Positions 52,971 to 60,943 of a DNA stretch of 64,000 nucleotides are shown one piece after another; within the stretch, counting starts at the first letter, position 1; the number at the start of each line of letters is the position of its first letter. The position numbers and the translations under genes were made by a program. Source of the stretch: Paraburkholderia sediminicola (GTDB lineage Bacteria > Pseudomonadota > Gammaproteobacteria > Burkholderiales > Burkholderiaceae); contig NZ_CADIKC010000002.1 in the NCBI RefSeq assembly GCF_902859805.1, positions 310,001-374,000 on the forward strand, written 5' to 3'. Below the pieces are notes generated by a model, which worked only from the letters and a program-made list of their open reading frames with translations, made no database searches and had not been told where the DNA came from.

Positions 52971-54779
52971 TCAATGTCCCGCGACCATGATCAGATGTTC
53001 GACGACGGGGCCGAGCGCCAGCGCAGGCACGTACGTCAGCGCGCCGACCAGCACCACCGTGCCGAGCAGCAGCACGACGAACAATGGGCCGTGCGTCGGC
53101 AGTGTGCCGGCGGTCGCGGAGATGCGTTTCTTTGCGGCCAGCGATCCGGCGATCGCCAGCACCGGCACGATCGACCCGAAGCGGCCGAACCACATGGCGA
53201 TGGCGAGCGTGCTGTTGTAGAACGGCGTATTGACCGAGAGGCCCGCGAAAGCGCTGCCGTTATTGTTAGCGGCCGAGCTGTAGGCATAGAGAATCTCGGA
53301 GAATCCGTGCGGCCCTGGATTGGAGACACCCGCCACGCCGGCTGCCGTCAACACGCCGATCGACGCACCGACCAGCACGAGCAGCGGCGTGAGCAGCACG
53401 GCGATCGACACCATCTTCATCTCGTACGACTCGATCTTCTTGCCGATGTATTCCGGCGTTCGCCCGATCATCAGGCCGGCCACGAACACCGCGAGCAAGG
53501 CGAACACGAGCATGCCGTATAGACCCGAGCCCACGCCGCCGAAGATCACCTCGCCGAGTTCGATCAGCAGGAGCGGAACGAAGCCGCCCATCGGGGTCAA
53601 CGAATCGTGCGTGTTGAGAACCGCGCCACAAGACGCGGCGGTGGTCGCCACGGTAAAGATGCCGGACTGCGCGATGCCGAAGCGGGTTTCCTTGCCTTCC
53701 ATGTTGCCGCCCGTTTGCGCGCTCGACGCCGTTTGATCGACATGCAGCGACGCATACAGCGGGTTGCCGCTCTGCTCAGACGAAATCTCTCCCCAACAGG
53801 CAACCGCGAACGCGATCGTCATCGCGGCGAGCACCGCATAGCCCTGGCGTTTGTCGCCCACCATCCGGCCAAACACCAGGCACAACGCAGCAGGGATAAC
53901 GAGCATCGCTATCATCTGAACGAAGTTGGCGAACGGTGTCGGGTTCTCATACGGATGCGCGGAATTGGCGTTGAAGAAACCGCCGCCGTTGGTGCCGAGC
54001 ATCTTGATTGCTTCCTGCGAGGCGACCGGCCCCATGGAGATGGTCTGCTTGTCGGCCTTGTTGTCCACCATCACCGGGTTGCCCTTGGCGTCCTTGACGG
54101 GATTGCCCTGGGCATCGGTCTTCGGCGTCTGATACGTCGTCACCTGCAGCGTCGGCACGTCTTCGTATGACTTGAAGTTCTGAAGCACCCCTTGACTGAT
54201 CAGGACGAGCGCGATGACCGTCGCGAGCGGCGCGAGGATATACAGCGTGATACGCGTGAGATCGACCCAGAAATTGCCGATCGTCGCGGCCGTGTGGCGT
54301 GCGAAACCGCGAATCAGCGCGATCACGACAGCGATGCCGGTGGCGGCCGAAAGGAAGTTCTGCACCGTGAGCGCGGCCATCTGCGTCAGATAGCTGACGG
54401 TCGTTTCCGGCGTGTAGTCCTGCCAGTTGGTGTTGGTCACGAAGCTGATTGCCGTGTTGAAGGCGGCGTCAGGCGTCATCGGGCCGAAGCCTTGCGGGTT
54501 CGCGGGCAGCCATTGCTGCAAACGCAGAAATCCGTACACCGCGAACACGCCGAGCGCGTTGAACGCCAGTACGGCCAGCGCATAGTGCTTCCATGACATT
54601 TCGGCGCTGGGGTCAACCCCGGCGAGCTTGTAGAGCGCGGTTTCGATCGGACGCGCTATCCGGCGCACGACGACCGAAGAACCGTCCACCACGCCGGTCA
54701 TGTAACGGCCGAGCGGAATGGCGAGCGCGATCAGCACGACGATGAACAGGCCGGGCTGAAACAGGTTGTTGAAGTTCAT
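52971..54779 (-). CDS. kdpA: K+-transporting ATPase subunit A (KdpA)
   Basis: A 602-residue channel-like subunit related to the Trk/Ktr fold. Filter-region signatures [35 protein letters not shown] and [20 protein letters not shown] are visible. The start [10 protein letters not shown] at 54779 shares ATGA with the kdpF stop; the longer in-frame extension reads through kdpF in another frame and is not used. Confidence 0.97.
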   Translation of the reverse strand: MNFNNLFQPGLFIVVLIALAIPLGRYMTGVVDGSSVVVRRIARPIETALYKLAGVDPSAEMSWKHYALAVLAFNALGVFAVYGFLRLQQWLPANPQGFGPMTPDAAFNTAISFVTNTNWQDYTPETTVSYLTQMAALTVQNFLSAATGIAVVIALIRGFARHTAATIGNFWVDLTRITLYILAPLATVIALVLISQGVLQNFKSYEDVPTLQVTTYQTPKTDAQGNPVKDAKGNPVMVDNKADKQTISMGPVASQEAIKMLGTNGGGFFNANSAHPYENPTPFANFVQMIAMLVIPAALCLVFGRMVGDKRQGYAVLAAMTIAFAVACWGEISSEQSGNPLYASLHVDQTASSAQTGGNMEGKETRFGIAQSGIFTVATTAASCGAVLNTHDSLTPMGGFVPLLLIELGEVIFGGVGSGLYGMLVFALLAVFVAGLMIGRTPEYIGKKIESYEMKMVSIAVLLTPLLVLVGASIGVLTAAGVAGVSNPGPHGFSEILYAYSSAANNNGSAFAGLSVNTPFYNSTLAIAMWFGRFGSIVPVLAIAGSLAAKKRISATAGTLPTHGPLFVVLLLGTVVLVGALTYVPALALGPVVEHLIMVAGH

Positions 54780-54871
54780 TCGAGAGCCTCCGCGCGTAGC
54801 AACGCATACACGAGGTAAGCGAACAGAATCAGCGTCGAGGCCGCTGCGAGCCAGGTCATCCAGGTAGTCAT
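54776..54871 (-). CDS. kdpF: KdpF small membrane subunit
   Basis: A 31-residue single-span peptide, [20 protein letters not shown] continuing [11 protein letters not shown], matching the known size and topology of KdpF, which stabilises the KdpABC complex. Its ATG overlaps the upstream small ORF stop, and its TGA overlaps the kdpA ATG, both as ATGA. Confidence 0.85.
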   Translation of the reverse strand: MTTWMTWLAAASTLILFAYLVYALLRAEALE

Positions 54872-54972
54872 GGACGGCCTCCGGGCGCACGGCGAAGCTT
54901 GTCGCAGCCAATGACGAAGCCCGCGACGAGGCCGCTGAATGCAATGATGGCGATGAGGTAAAGCAGATCCAT
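54868..54972 (-). CDS. 34-residue membrane peptide upstream of kdpF
   Basis: Encodes [20 protein letters not shown] followed by a basic tail [14 protein letters not shown]. One membrane span with a positively charged end. It is the first gene of the kdp operon and is coupled to kdpF by an ATGA overlap (54868-54871). I do not recognise a named family; a role in the Kdp complex or its regulation is an inference. Confidence 0.65.
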   Translation of the reverse strand: MDLLYLIAIIAFSGLVAGFVIGCDKLRRAPGGRP

Positions 54973-55025
54973 GGTCCGGTCTCCCACAGGGGACTCCTGC
55001 ACCGTGAAATTTAGGAAAATCCGCG

Positions 55026-55040
55026 TAAACGCAGCGTTAA
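55026..55040. promoter_or_regulatory. palindrome upstream of the kdp operon (candidate KdpE site)
   Basis: TAAACGC-A-GCGTTAA, a 7-1-7 inverted repeat with one mismatch, centred ~61 nt upstream of the first kdp-operon ATG at 54972. It lies in an AT-richer stretch of the 235-nt gap 54973-55207. Candidate operator for KdpE. Confidence 0.45.
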
Positions 55041-55207
55041 TAGTTCGCGCGGTTTCGTAAAAACGATGGACGTGGTGCGGGAGACCGCCGGGCTAACGCG
55101 GCGGTATGGTCTTGCTGGGAGACTTTCGGGCTTGCAGACTTTCGTACTGCTGTTTGAAAAACGGCTGGCGCTTGAGCAGCCTAAACGGCCCAAGCGACTC
55201 AAAGGGC

Positions 55208-56218
55208 TCAAGCCGCCTTGGCCGCCTTACTCGCTTGAACCGCTTGCGCCACCTGAGCGGCTTGAGCTGCTTCGCGCGCAGCCTGTTCGATCCAGAGCTG
55301 GCTATCGGGAAACCAGAACGCGTCCGGACGCGGCGGCGAGACGAGTTTCACCGGAAGGGAGGGATTGAATATCTTCGACCATGCGGACAGATAGGACGGC
55401 GTCTTCACGAGGAACCCGCAATTGGCCAGAAGCAGGCAGGACACCAGCGCCTCGCGGCCGATTTCGATTCCCGGATAGCCGCTGAAGTGAACAGGCGTGC
55501 TGCCGCAGGCGAGATGTTTTGCGGGTGCGACTCTGACCGGCTTGCTGAATGGCCAGGCGACAAAATAATCGATAAACGCCTGTTCGTCGCTCGAGACAAA
55601 AATATTGGTCAAGTGCGGGTTTCCCGCGAGCGTAGCCTCCACCTGCCGGCAAAAGCTTCCCCATGAAACCGGGACGGCTTCCTGCGCCTTGTCGGTCCCT
55701 CTGAAATGCGCGCCAAGGGTCGACGTGCCGAGCCCGAGCGTCTGGCAGATCGCGTCGACTTCCTCGCAGATATGCGCGGCCGGACGATAGTGCGCGAAGA
55801 AGAGCTCGCTTGCACTCCGGAGTCGAAGCCGCGCTTCATAACGCTGACGAAAGCCCAGTTGAACCAGGTCACGCACTGTCGACGTTCTGATCTTATGAGT
55901 GATCGCGGCTCCGGAGGTGGTGTGCGCGGACTCGAAGAAGGCCGAGAACCAGTCCAGCTTCCCTTCGGCATCACCATACAGCCCACCGCGTGCGCTAATG
56001 CACGGGGTGAGACATTTCTCGTCGCAATACATCAGAATAAACAGGACCATCTGCATCACGGAGAAGAACCCGGAGTTCTCCTGAATCTCGATGGAAAAAA
56101 TGCCCCTGTTCAAACGCTGTGTCGCATGAAGGGAAATCCGGCGCGGCATGGCCACGCTATGCTTGAATCCCTCGCTACGTCGGATCTGTTTCGCCCGATC
56201 GACTACCTTTCTCAACAT
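55208..56218 (-). CDS. fucosyltransferase-fold (NodZ/O-FucT-like) protein
   Basis: A 336-residue protein. LGAHFRGTDKAQE resembles the nucleotide-sugar-binding H-x-R-x-T-D motif of GT23/GT65/GT68 fucosyltransferases, and IFVSSDEQAFIDYF and LLLANCGFLVKTPSYLSAWS follow in the usual order. The last ~25 residues are an Ala-rich tail (AAREAAQAAQVAQAVQASKA). No signal peptide. AGGAG is 6 nt before ATG 56218. Acceptor unknown; no polysaccharide genes adjacent. Confidence 0.65.
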   Translation of the reverse strand: MLRKVVDRAKQIRRSEGFKHSVAMPRRISLHATQRLNRGIFSIEIQENSGFFSVMQMVLFILMYCDEKCLTPCISARGGLYGDAEGKLDWFSAFFESAHTTSGAAITHKIRTSTVRDLVQLGFRQRYEARLRLRSASELFFAHYRPAAHICEEVDAICQTLGLGTSTLGAHFRGTDKAQEAVPVSWGSFCRQVEATLAGNPHLTNIFVSSDEQAFIDYFVAWPFSKPVRVAPAKHLACGSTPVHFSGYPGIEIGREALVSCLLLANCGFLVKTPSYLSAWSKIFNPSLPVKLVSPPRPDAFWFPDSQLWIEQAAREAAQAAQVAQAVQASKAAKAA

Positions 56219-56226
56219 GCCTTACT

Positions 56227-56240
56227 CCTAATTAATTAGG
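56227..56240. promoter_or_regulatory. perfect 14-bp palindrome at the glycosyltransferase RBS
   Basis: CCTAATTAATTAGG is a perfect palindrome whose right end on the minus strand overlaps the AGGAG ribosome-binding site of the glycosyltransferase gene. A protein bound here would block translation initiation or transcription; no other palindrome of this kind occurs nearby. Confidence 0.5.
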
Positions 56241-56398
56241 TATTTTTTAAAAATGGCACGGACCTGTTTGCTGCGAAGGAAGGGACGGTTGAGCATAACA
56301 TTTCAAAAGCATGACCACGTAAAGTTTGGCCCATCTTGGTGAGCTAGCGTACAAAGGATCGGTAAGGTTTTCCCTGGATAGCGCGCGGTGCTGCGGGC

Positions 56399-57694
56399 TC
56401 AGTCCTCCGGCATCTCGCCGGTGTACTCATAGGCCACGGTCCCCTTGGGATGCCTGAACCACCCCGGATCGCGATAGTCGTTGCGCCCCAATCCTTCCCG
56501 CACTTTCACAACGGTGAACATGCCGCCCATCTCCAGCGCGCCGAACGGCCCCGTGCCCGTCATCATCGGCAGCGTGTTGTCGGGCAGCGGCATTTCCATC
56601 CCGCCCATCGAGCCACCCGTGCTGCCCATCGCCATGTAGTCGGGCACCAGCTTGTTGATGCGTTGCGCCAGGTCTTTCTGCGGCACGCCGATCAGGTTCG
56701 GTACCTGATGGCCCATCGCGTTCATCGTGTGATGGGACTTGTGGCAATGAAACGCCCAGTCGCCCGGACGGTTCGCCGTGAACTCGATCGCGCGCATCTG
56801 GCCGACGGCAACGTCTGCCGTCACCTCGGGCCAGCGGGCGGAAGGCGGAATCCATCCACCATCCGTGCCCACTACTTCGAAGTGATAGCCGTGCAGATGG
56901 ATCGGATGATTGGTCATCGTCAGATTGCCGACGCGGATGCGCACACGATCGCCGGCGCGTACTGGCAAGGAATCGATGCCCGGAAAGACGCGCGCATTCC
57001 ACGTCCACATGTTGAAGTCGGTCATCTCGTTGACGCGCGGCGTGAAACTGCCCGGGTCGATGTCGTATGCGGACATGATGAATACGAAATCACGATCCAC
57101 CTGCATGATGCCCGGGTCTTTCGGATGAACAATGAATGTGCCCATCATGCCCATTGCCATCTGCACCATCTCGTCGGCATGCGGGTGATACATGAAGGTG
57201 CCGTGTTTCTCCAGCTGAAACTCGTAGACAAAGGTCTTGCCCGGCGGAATGTGCGGCTGCGTGAGACCGCCGACGCCATCCATGCCGCACGGCAGAAGCA
57301 TGCCGTGCCAGTGAACCGTGGTGTGCTCCGGCAGCTTGTTGGTCACGAAGATGCGCACCTTGTCACCTTCAACGGCCTCGATGGTCGGTCCTGGCGCCTG
57401 GCCGTTATAGCCCCACAGGTTCGCGCTCATGCCCGGCGCCAGTTCGCGCACTACCGGCTCGGCAATCAGATGAAACTCCTTCCAGCCGTTCTTCATACGC
57501 CACGGCAGCGACCAGCCGTTCAACGTGGCAACGGGCGAGTACGGCCGGCCATTTGGTGGCGCGATCGGTGTCTGCATCGCGGCCTTGGCCATCGTAGGTG
57601 CCTCAGGCAATGACGCGGCGCCGGCCTTGCTGACGAGTGCTGCGCCCAACAACGCGGCCCCAGAGCCACCCAGAAAATTTCGACGAGAGACCAT
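56399..57694 (-). CDS. Tat-exported multicopper oxidase
   Basis: A 431-residue multicopper oxidase with a twin-arginine signal (SRRNFLGGSGAALLGAALVS). All copper motifs are present: HWHG, YHPHADE, NHPIHLHGYHFEV and HCHKSHHTMNAMGH. Methionine-rich segments near the C-terminus (GGSMGGMEMPLPDNTLPMM) suggest cuprous-ion binding. Periplasmic Cu(I) oxidation or detoxification is likely. It starts 1 nt after the TolC-family gene stop. Confidence 0.9.
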   Translation of the reverse strand: MVSRRNFLGGSGAALLGAALVSKAGAASLPEAPTMAKAAMQTPIAPPNGRPYSPVATLNGWSLPWRMKNGWKEFHLIAEPVVRELAPGMSANLWGYNGQAPGPTIEAVEGDKVRIFVTNKLPEHTTVHWHGMLLPCGMDGVGGLTQPHIPPGKTFVYEFQLEKHGTFMYHPHADEMVQMAMGMMGTFIVHPKDPGIMQVDRDFVFIMSAYDIDPGSFTPRVNEMTDFNMWTWNARVFPGIDSLPVRAGDRVRIRVGNLTMTNHPIHLHGYHFEVVGTDGGWIPPSARWPEVTADVAVGQMRAIEFTANRPGDWAFHCHKSHHTMNAMGHQVPNLIGVPQKDLAQRINKLVPDYMAMGSTGGSMGGMEMPLPDNTLPMMTGTGPFGALEMGGMFTVVKVREGLGRNDYRDPGWFRHPKGTVAYEYTGEMPED

Positions 57695-57695
57695 G

Positions 57696-59129
57696 TCATT
57701 GACCTTCAGAATCTGTGGATGACGCTTGCGGCGTCATGGATGCGAATGGCGCTGCGGCCATGGCACTCGGCGGCAGTCGGCCGCCGAGTGCCTGTTGCAG
57801 GTCGGTCTCCGCGAGCCAGTAGTCCTTGAGCGCGTCGATATAGCTGTTCACCGCGCCGATCTGGTCACGCGAATCGGCAAGCAGTTCGAACACGCTCGCG
57901 AGCATGCCGTTATAGCGAAGCAGCAGTTCGTCTGAAATCGTTTTACGGATCGGCACGACCTCGTCGCGATAGTGCTTAGCAACGTCGTAGTCGGTCACAT
58001 AAGCCGAATACGATTCTCGAACCTCCGAGCGCGCGTTGATCGCGGTCTCGGCGACGCGGTTCGCCGACTGCAGATAGATCGCTTCGGCGCGCGCCACTTT
58101 CGAGGTGCCCCAGTCGAAGACTGGAATCTCGACGCTGATCTCGTAGCCCTGTTCGCGGCCGTCGGAGGTCGTGAAGTCGTTCTGATAGCCGACATCCAGC
58201 GCATTGATGAATCGCGTTGCCCGGCTCAGGCCCAGTGAGCTTGCAACGCTCTGCGTTTGCAGTTTTGCTGCCTGGATGTCCAGGCGGTTCTGCATCGCGA
58301 AGTGTTCGAGATCCTGCAATTCGGGCCTCGTTGCAGGCAGGTCAGGTAGACGCTCGGGAAGGTCGTACTGCGCTTGCGAACCCCATAGGCCCATTGTGCG
58401 AGTGAGCTTTTCTCGAGCGGCGACCGACTGCTGTCGAGCCTTCGCCACTTGCGCCACAGCTTCCGCGTAGAAGGCCTGCTCACGTGCATAGTCGAGCTTG
58501 CTGAAGTTGCCGGCTTGCTGCATGCGCAATGCGAGTTCGGCGCCGGCCTCTGCCGAGTCCTTCACCTGCTCCGCGTAGGCGGCGGACTGCTTCGCGGCGA
58601 CGGCACCGATATAGGCACGTCGAGCATCGGCGGCAACCTTGAGCATGGCGTCCGCTGCGAGCAACCGGGTCTGCTCGAAACGGCGACTCTCGATGCGTGT
58701 CGCCAACGGCATCGTCAGCAGGTTCAACACGCCGAGCGTGAACGTGCGGCTGATGCTCAGGTCGTTGCCGCCGTGCGTGCGGCTGAATGTGAAACCGGGA
58801 TTCGGCAGCCGTCCCGCCTGCACGAGGTCTGCCTCGGCGATGCCGAGTTCGCTATACGAGGCCTGCAATCCGCGGTTATTCAACAGCGCGATCTGGATCG
58901 CGTCGTCCATGCCAAATGGTCGGGATAGCAGTTCCTGTGTGCGTTTGGCGACTGCGTTTCGATCTTCGTCCGTCTTGACTAGTACCGCGTCTTTGCCGAG
59001 CCGCTGCGATGCTGTGGTGGACACAGTGTCGAAGCCGCCGTCCTTCGAAAAGGTCGTGCAGCCGGCGAGTAACGCCAATGCGGTAGTGGCGGCAATGATT
59101 CGGCCAGTGGGAAAGAGAGGCCGCTTCAT
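57696..59129 (-). CDS. TolC-family outer-membrane lipoprotein
   Basis: A 477-residue TolC/CusC-like efflux outer-membrane factor. The lipobox LLAGCTTF lies at about residues 20-27, followed by long helical hairpins (EADLVQAGRLPNPGFTFSRT). No inner-membrane RND or periplasmic adaptor gene is adjacent, so its partner lies elsewhere. It sits between the His-rich protein and the oxidase genes. Copper or heavy-metal efflux is inferred. Confidence 0.85.
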   Translation of the reverse strand: MKRPLFPTGRIIAATTALALLAGCTTFSKDGGFDTVSTTASQRLGKDAVLVKTDEDRNAVAKRTQELLSRPFGMDDAIQIALLNNRGLQASYSELGIAEADLVQAGRLPNPGFTFSRTHGGNDLSISRTFTLGVLNLLTMPLATRIESRRFEQTRLLAADAMLKVAADARRAYIGAVAAKQSAAYAEQVKDSAEAGAELALRMQQAGNFSKLDYAREQAFYAEAVAQVAKARQQSVAAREKLTRTMGLWGSQAQYDLPERLPDLPATRPELQDLEHFAMQNRLDIQAAKLQTQSVASSLGLSRATRFINALDVGYQNDFTTSDGREQGYEISVEIPVFDWGTSKVARAEAIYLQSANRVAETAINARSEVRESYSAYVTDYDVAKHYRDEVVPIRKTISDELLLRYNGMLASVFELLADSRDQIGAVNSYIDALKDYWLAETDLQQALGGRLPPSAMAAAPFASMTPQASSTDSEGQ

Positions 59130-59446
59130 TCTGCCGGCCCCTCTTGATGGGCACCGTGGCCAATGTGGTTGGCGTTGGCATCGGCACCCTCATCGGCATC
59201 GCCCGAATGCATTTGACCGTGGTCCATCTGAGGCTTGCCCGATGGGCTCGCTACCGCGCGATTAAGCGCTTGCCATGTGGGCGCCTTCTGTTCCCGGTAT
59301 GGCCGATAGTCCGCGAAGGCGGACGGCACATTGACCGCCGGAACCGATGCCGCGGCATCCGCCGGATCGGGAGGTGGTGATATGGCGTGCACGAGCGCCG
59401 GCAATACTGCCGTCGCGCCGAGCAGCGCTGCAATAAACGTTCGCAT
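59126..59446 (-). CDS. His-rich periplasmic protein, uncharacterised
   Basis: A 106-residue exported protein (signal AALLGATAVLPALVHA) with a histidine- and acid-rich C-terminus (MDHGQMHSGDADEGADANAN then HIGHGAHQ), consistent with metal binding. Its ATGA overlap with the TolC-family gene makes it part of the same operon. Family not recognised. Confidence 0.65.
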   Translation of the reverse strand: MRTFIAALLGATAVLPALVHAISPPPDPADAAASVPAVNVPSAFADYRPYREQKAPTWQALNRAVASPSGKPQMDHGQMHSGDADEGADANANHIGHGAHQEGPAE

Positions 59447-59539
59447 TGATTTTCTCGTCGTATGCCACCCGGACGGCCGACGTGCAACGTGCGGCCATCA
59501 AGGCGAAATTGAACATCGCAGCATCACGCCGCGAAGGAA

Positions 59540-59962
59540 CTAGACGAGAGAGAGTCGAGGAGGTCGTTCGATGCCGTCAGTCAGAAATGACGCGACACGA
59601 ACAGAGGGAGCAAGCGGCACAGCGAAATGGACTGCGTCGGCGGATATCGCCGCAACCGGAGCGGCCGGCAAGCCGCCGCCGAAACAGCACGACGCACAGG
59701 TCGAGCAGGCATGCGCATGATGCGCGCCGCCAGCGTGACTGTGGTTCTGCGAATGTGCACCGGCGATGTCATTGGCGCTATCGGCCATCATCGCAGCATG
59801 ATCATGTTGATGAGTTGCCTCGCCAGCATTCTCATGGAGCATGGACGTCCCTTCTCCACCACCATGCGAGAACTCGCATTTCATGGTGACGGCCGCGAAC
59901 GACTGAACCGGAAGGCTCAGCGCGAGCAGCACGACGAGGAAGAGTTTGCGCCAGTAAGACAT
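59540..59962 (-). CDS. CzcI-like periplasmic metal-resistance protein
   Basis: A 140-residue exported protein: signal peptide MSYWRKLFLVVLLALSLPVQ, a His-rich central region (THQHDHAAMMADSANDI, HSQNHSHAGGAHHAHA), a CSTCASCC cysteine cluster and C-terminal FLTDGIERPPR. This order resembles CzcI-type proteins of heavy-metal resistance loci. First gene of the minus-strand copper operon. The upstream ribosome-binding site is weak. Confidence 0.6.
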   Translation of the reverse strand: MSYWRKLFLVVLLALSLPVQSFAAVTMKCEFSHGGGEGTSMLHENAGEATHQHDHAAMMADSANDIAGAHSQNHSHAGGAHHAHACSTCASCCFGGGLPAAPVAAISADAVHFAVPLAPSVRVASFLTDGIERPPRLSLV

Positions 59963-60085
59963 GGGTACGGAGTCTAGCACGCTGTTTAAGAAGAACGTAA
60001 GGCTGTAATCGCCGCTGTCTATGGCGGCTTTTTGCGTCGATAGCGCTACGGCTGGCGGCAGAATAAATAACATGGACGTATATGC

Positions 60086-60116
60086 TTGACCTTCCCGCCG
60101 TGGGAAGGTCCAAGCT
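60086..60116 (+). promoter_or_regulatory. MerR/CueR-type promoter of copZ
   Basis: -35 TTGACC (60086-60091), 19-nt spacer, -10-like CAAGCT (60111-60116). The spacer holds a perfect dyad ACCTTCCC-GCCGT-GGGAAGGT (60089-60109), as in CueR-regulated copper promoters. Because the dyad is symmetric, the reverse strand (TTGGAC, 19 nt, CAAGCA) could serve the divergent CzcI-like operon too. Confidence 0.75.
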
Positions 60117-60146
60117 CCAGTTCTGATTTCTCATTGGAGGCAAGAA

Positions 60147-60344
60147 ATGGAATTCCAGATCCCAGACATGTCATGCGGCGGATGCGCCAACGCCATTACT
60201 CGCGCAGTGACTGGCCTCGACCCGGAGGCAAAGCTCGACGTCGATGTCGCCGTTAAAATCGTGAAGGTCGCATCGACCTTGCCGCCGGAACGCGTCATCG
60301 AGGTAATCGAAGCGGCGGGGTTTCATCCTTCGCTCAAGCGCTAG
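60147..60344 (+). CDS. copZ: CopZ-like copper chaperone
   Basis: A 65-residue heavy-metal-associated domain with the metal site MSCGGCANA. It binds Cu(I) in the cytosol and normally hands it to a P-type ATPase, which is not in this window. GGAGG lies 7 nt before the ATG. It is driven by the CueR-type dyad promoter. Confidence 0.88.
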   Translation: MEFQIPDMSCGGCANAITRAVTGLDPEAKLDVDVAVKIVKVASTLPPERVIEVIEAAGFHPSLKR

Positions 60345-60442
60345 ACGGATCGCATCAACCCATGTCTATCGATTAAGCTGAGCACCCTGTTCGCAGGCAT
60401 CATGGTTGCCTGATATCACTTTCTCCCAACGGAACAACCCAT

Positions 60443-60841
60443 ATGAAAAACCTTCGCGCATTCCGTGCCCTCTGCCTTTTCAGCGGCGTTGCGTTCGCTG
60501 TCGCCGCGGCGCCCGTCTACGCCCAGCAGGCGGCGTCGATGCCCGGAATGGACATGTCCAGCTCAGCGGAGGCCGGGTCGAGCGCATCGACGCAGGCGTT
60601 CAAGGACGCCGACGAGAAAATGATGCAGGCCATGGATGCACCTGCCTACACGGGCGATGCCGACAAGGACTTCGTCGCCCACATGATTCCGCATCATCAA
60701 GGCGCGGTCGAAATGGCGCAGGTGGAACTCAAGTACGGCAAAGATCCCGACTTGAAGCGCCTCGCCCGAAACATCATCAAGGCGCAACACGATGAGATCG
60801 CGTTCATGCAACGCTGGCAAGCGAAGCACGGCGTGAAGTGA
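60443..60841 (+). CDS. DUF305 (CopM-type) periplasmic protein
   Basis: A 132-residue exported protein, signal VAFAVAAAPVYA. The DUF305 core reads FVAHMIPHHQGAVEMAQVEL, with His and Met residues that bind copper in CopM-type proteins. It follows copZ by 98 nt and probably belongs to the same copper response. Confidence 0.82.
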   Translation: MKNLRAFRALCLFSGVAFAVAAAPVYAQQAASMPGMDMSSSAEAGSSASTQAFKDADEKMMQAMDAPAYTGDADKDFVAHMIPHHQGAVEMAQVELKYGKDPDLKRLARNIIKAQHDEIAFMQRWQAKHGVK

Positions 60842-60881
60842 CAACAGGCAACATCATCGTTTCAACGCTTTAAAACCGCGC

Positions 60882-60912
60882 TTGACCCTCACGCAACGTC
60901 AGGTTCTAGTCT
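60882..60912 (+). promoter_or_regulatory. MerR-type autoregulated promoter
   Basis: -35 TTGACC (60882-60887), 19-nt spacer and -10 TAGTCT (60907-60912). The spacer holds an imperfect dyad ACCCTCACG...CGTCAGGTT (7 of 9 matched). This geometry is typical of MerR-family promoters and lies just upstream of the MerR gene. Confidence 0.65.
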
Positions 60913-60943
60913 CCATGCAGGCATGAAGAAAGGAGCGATTTCG

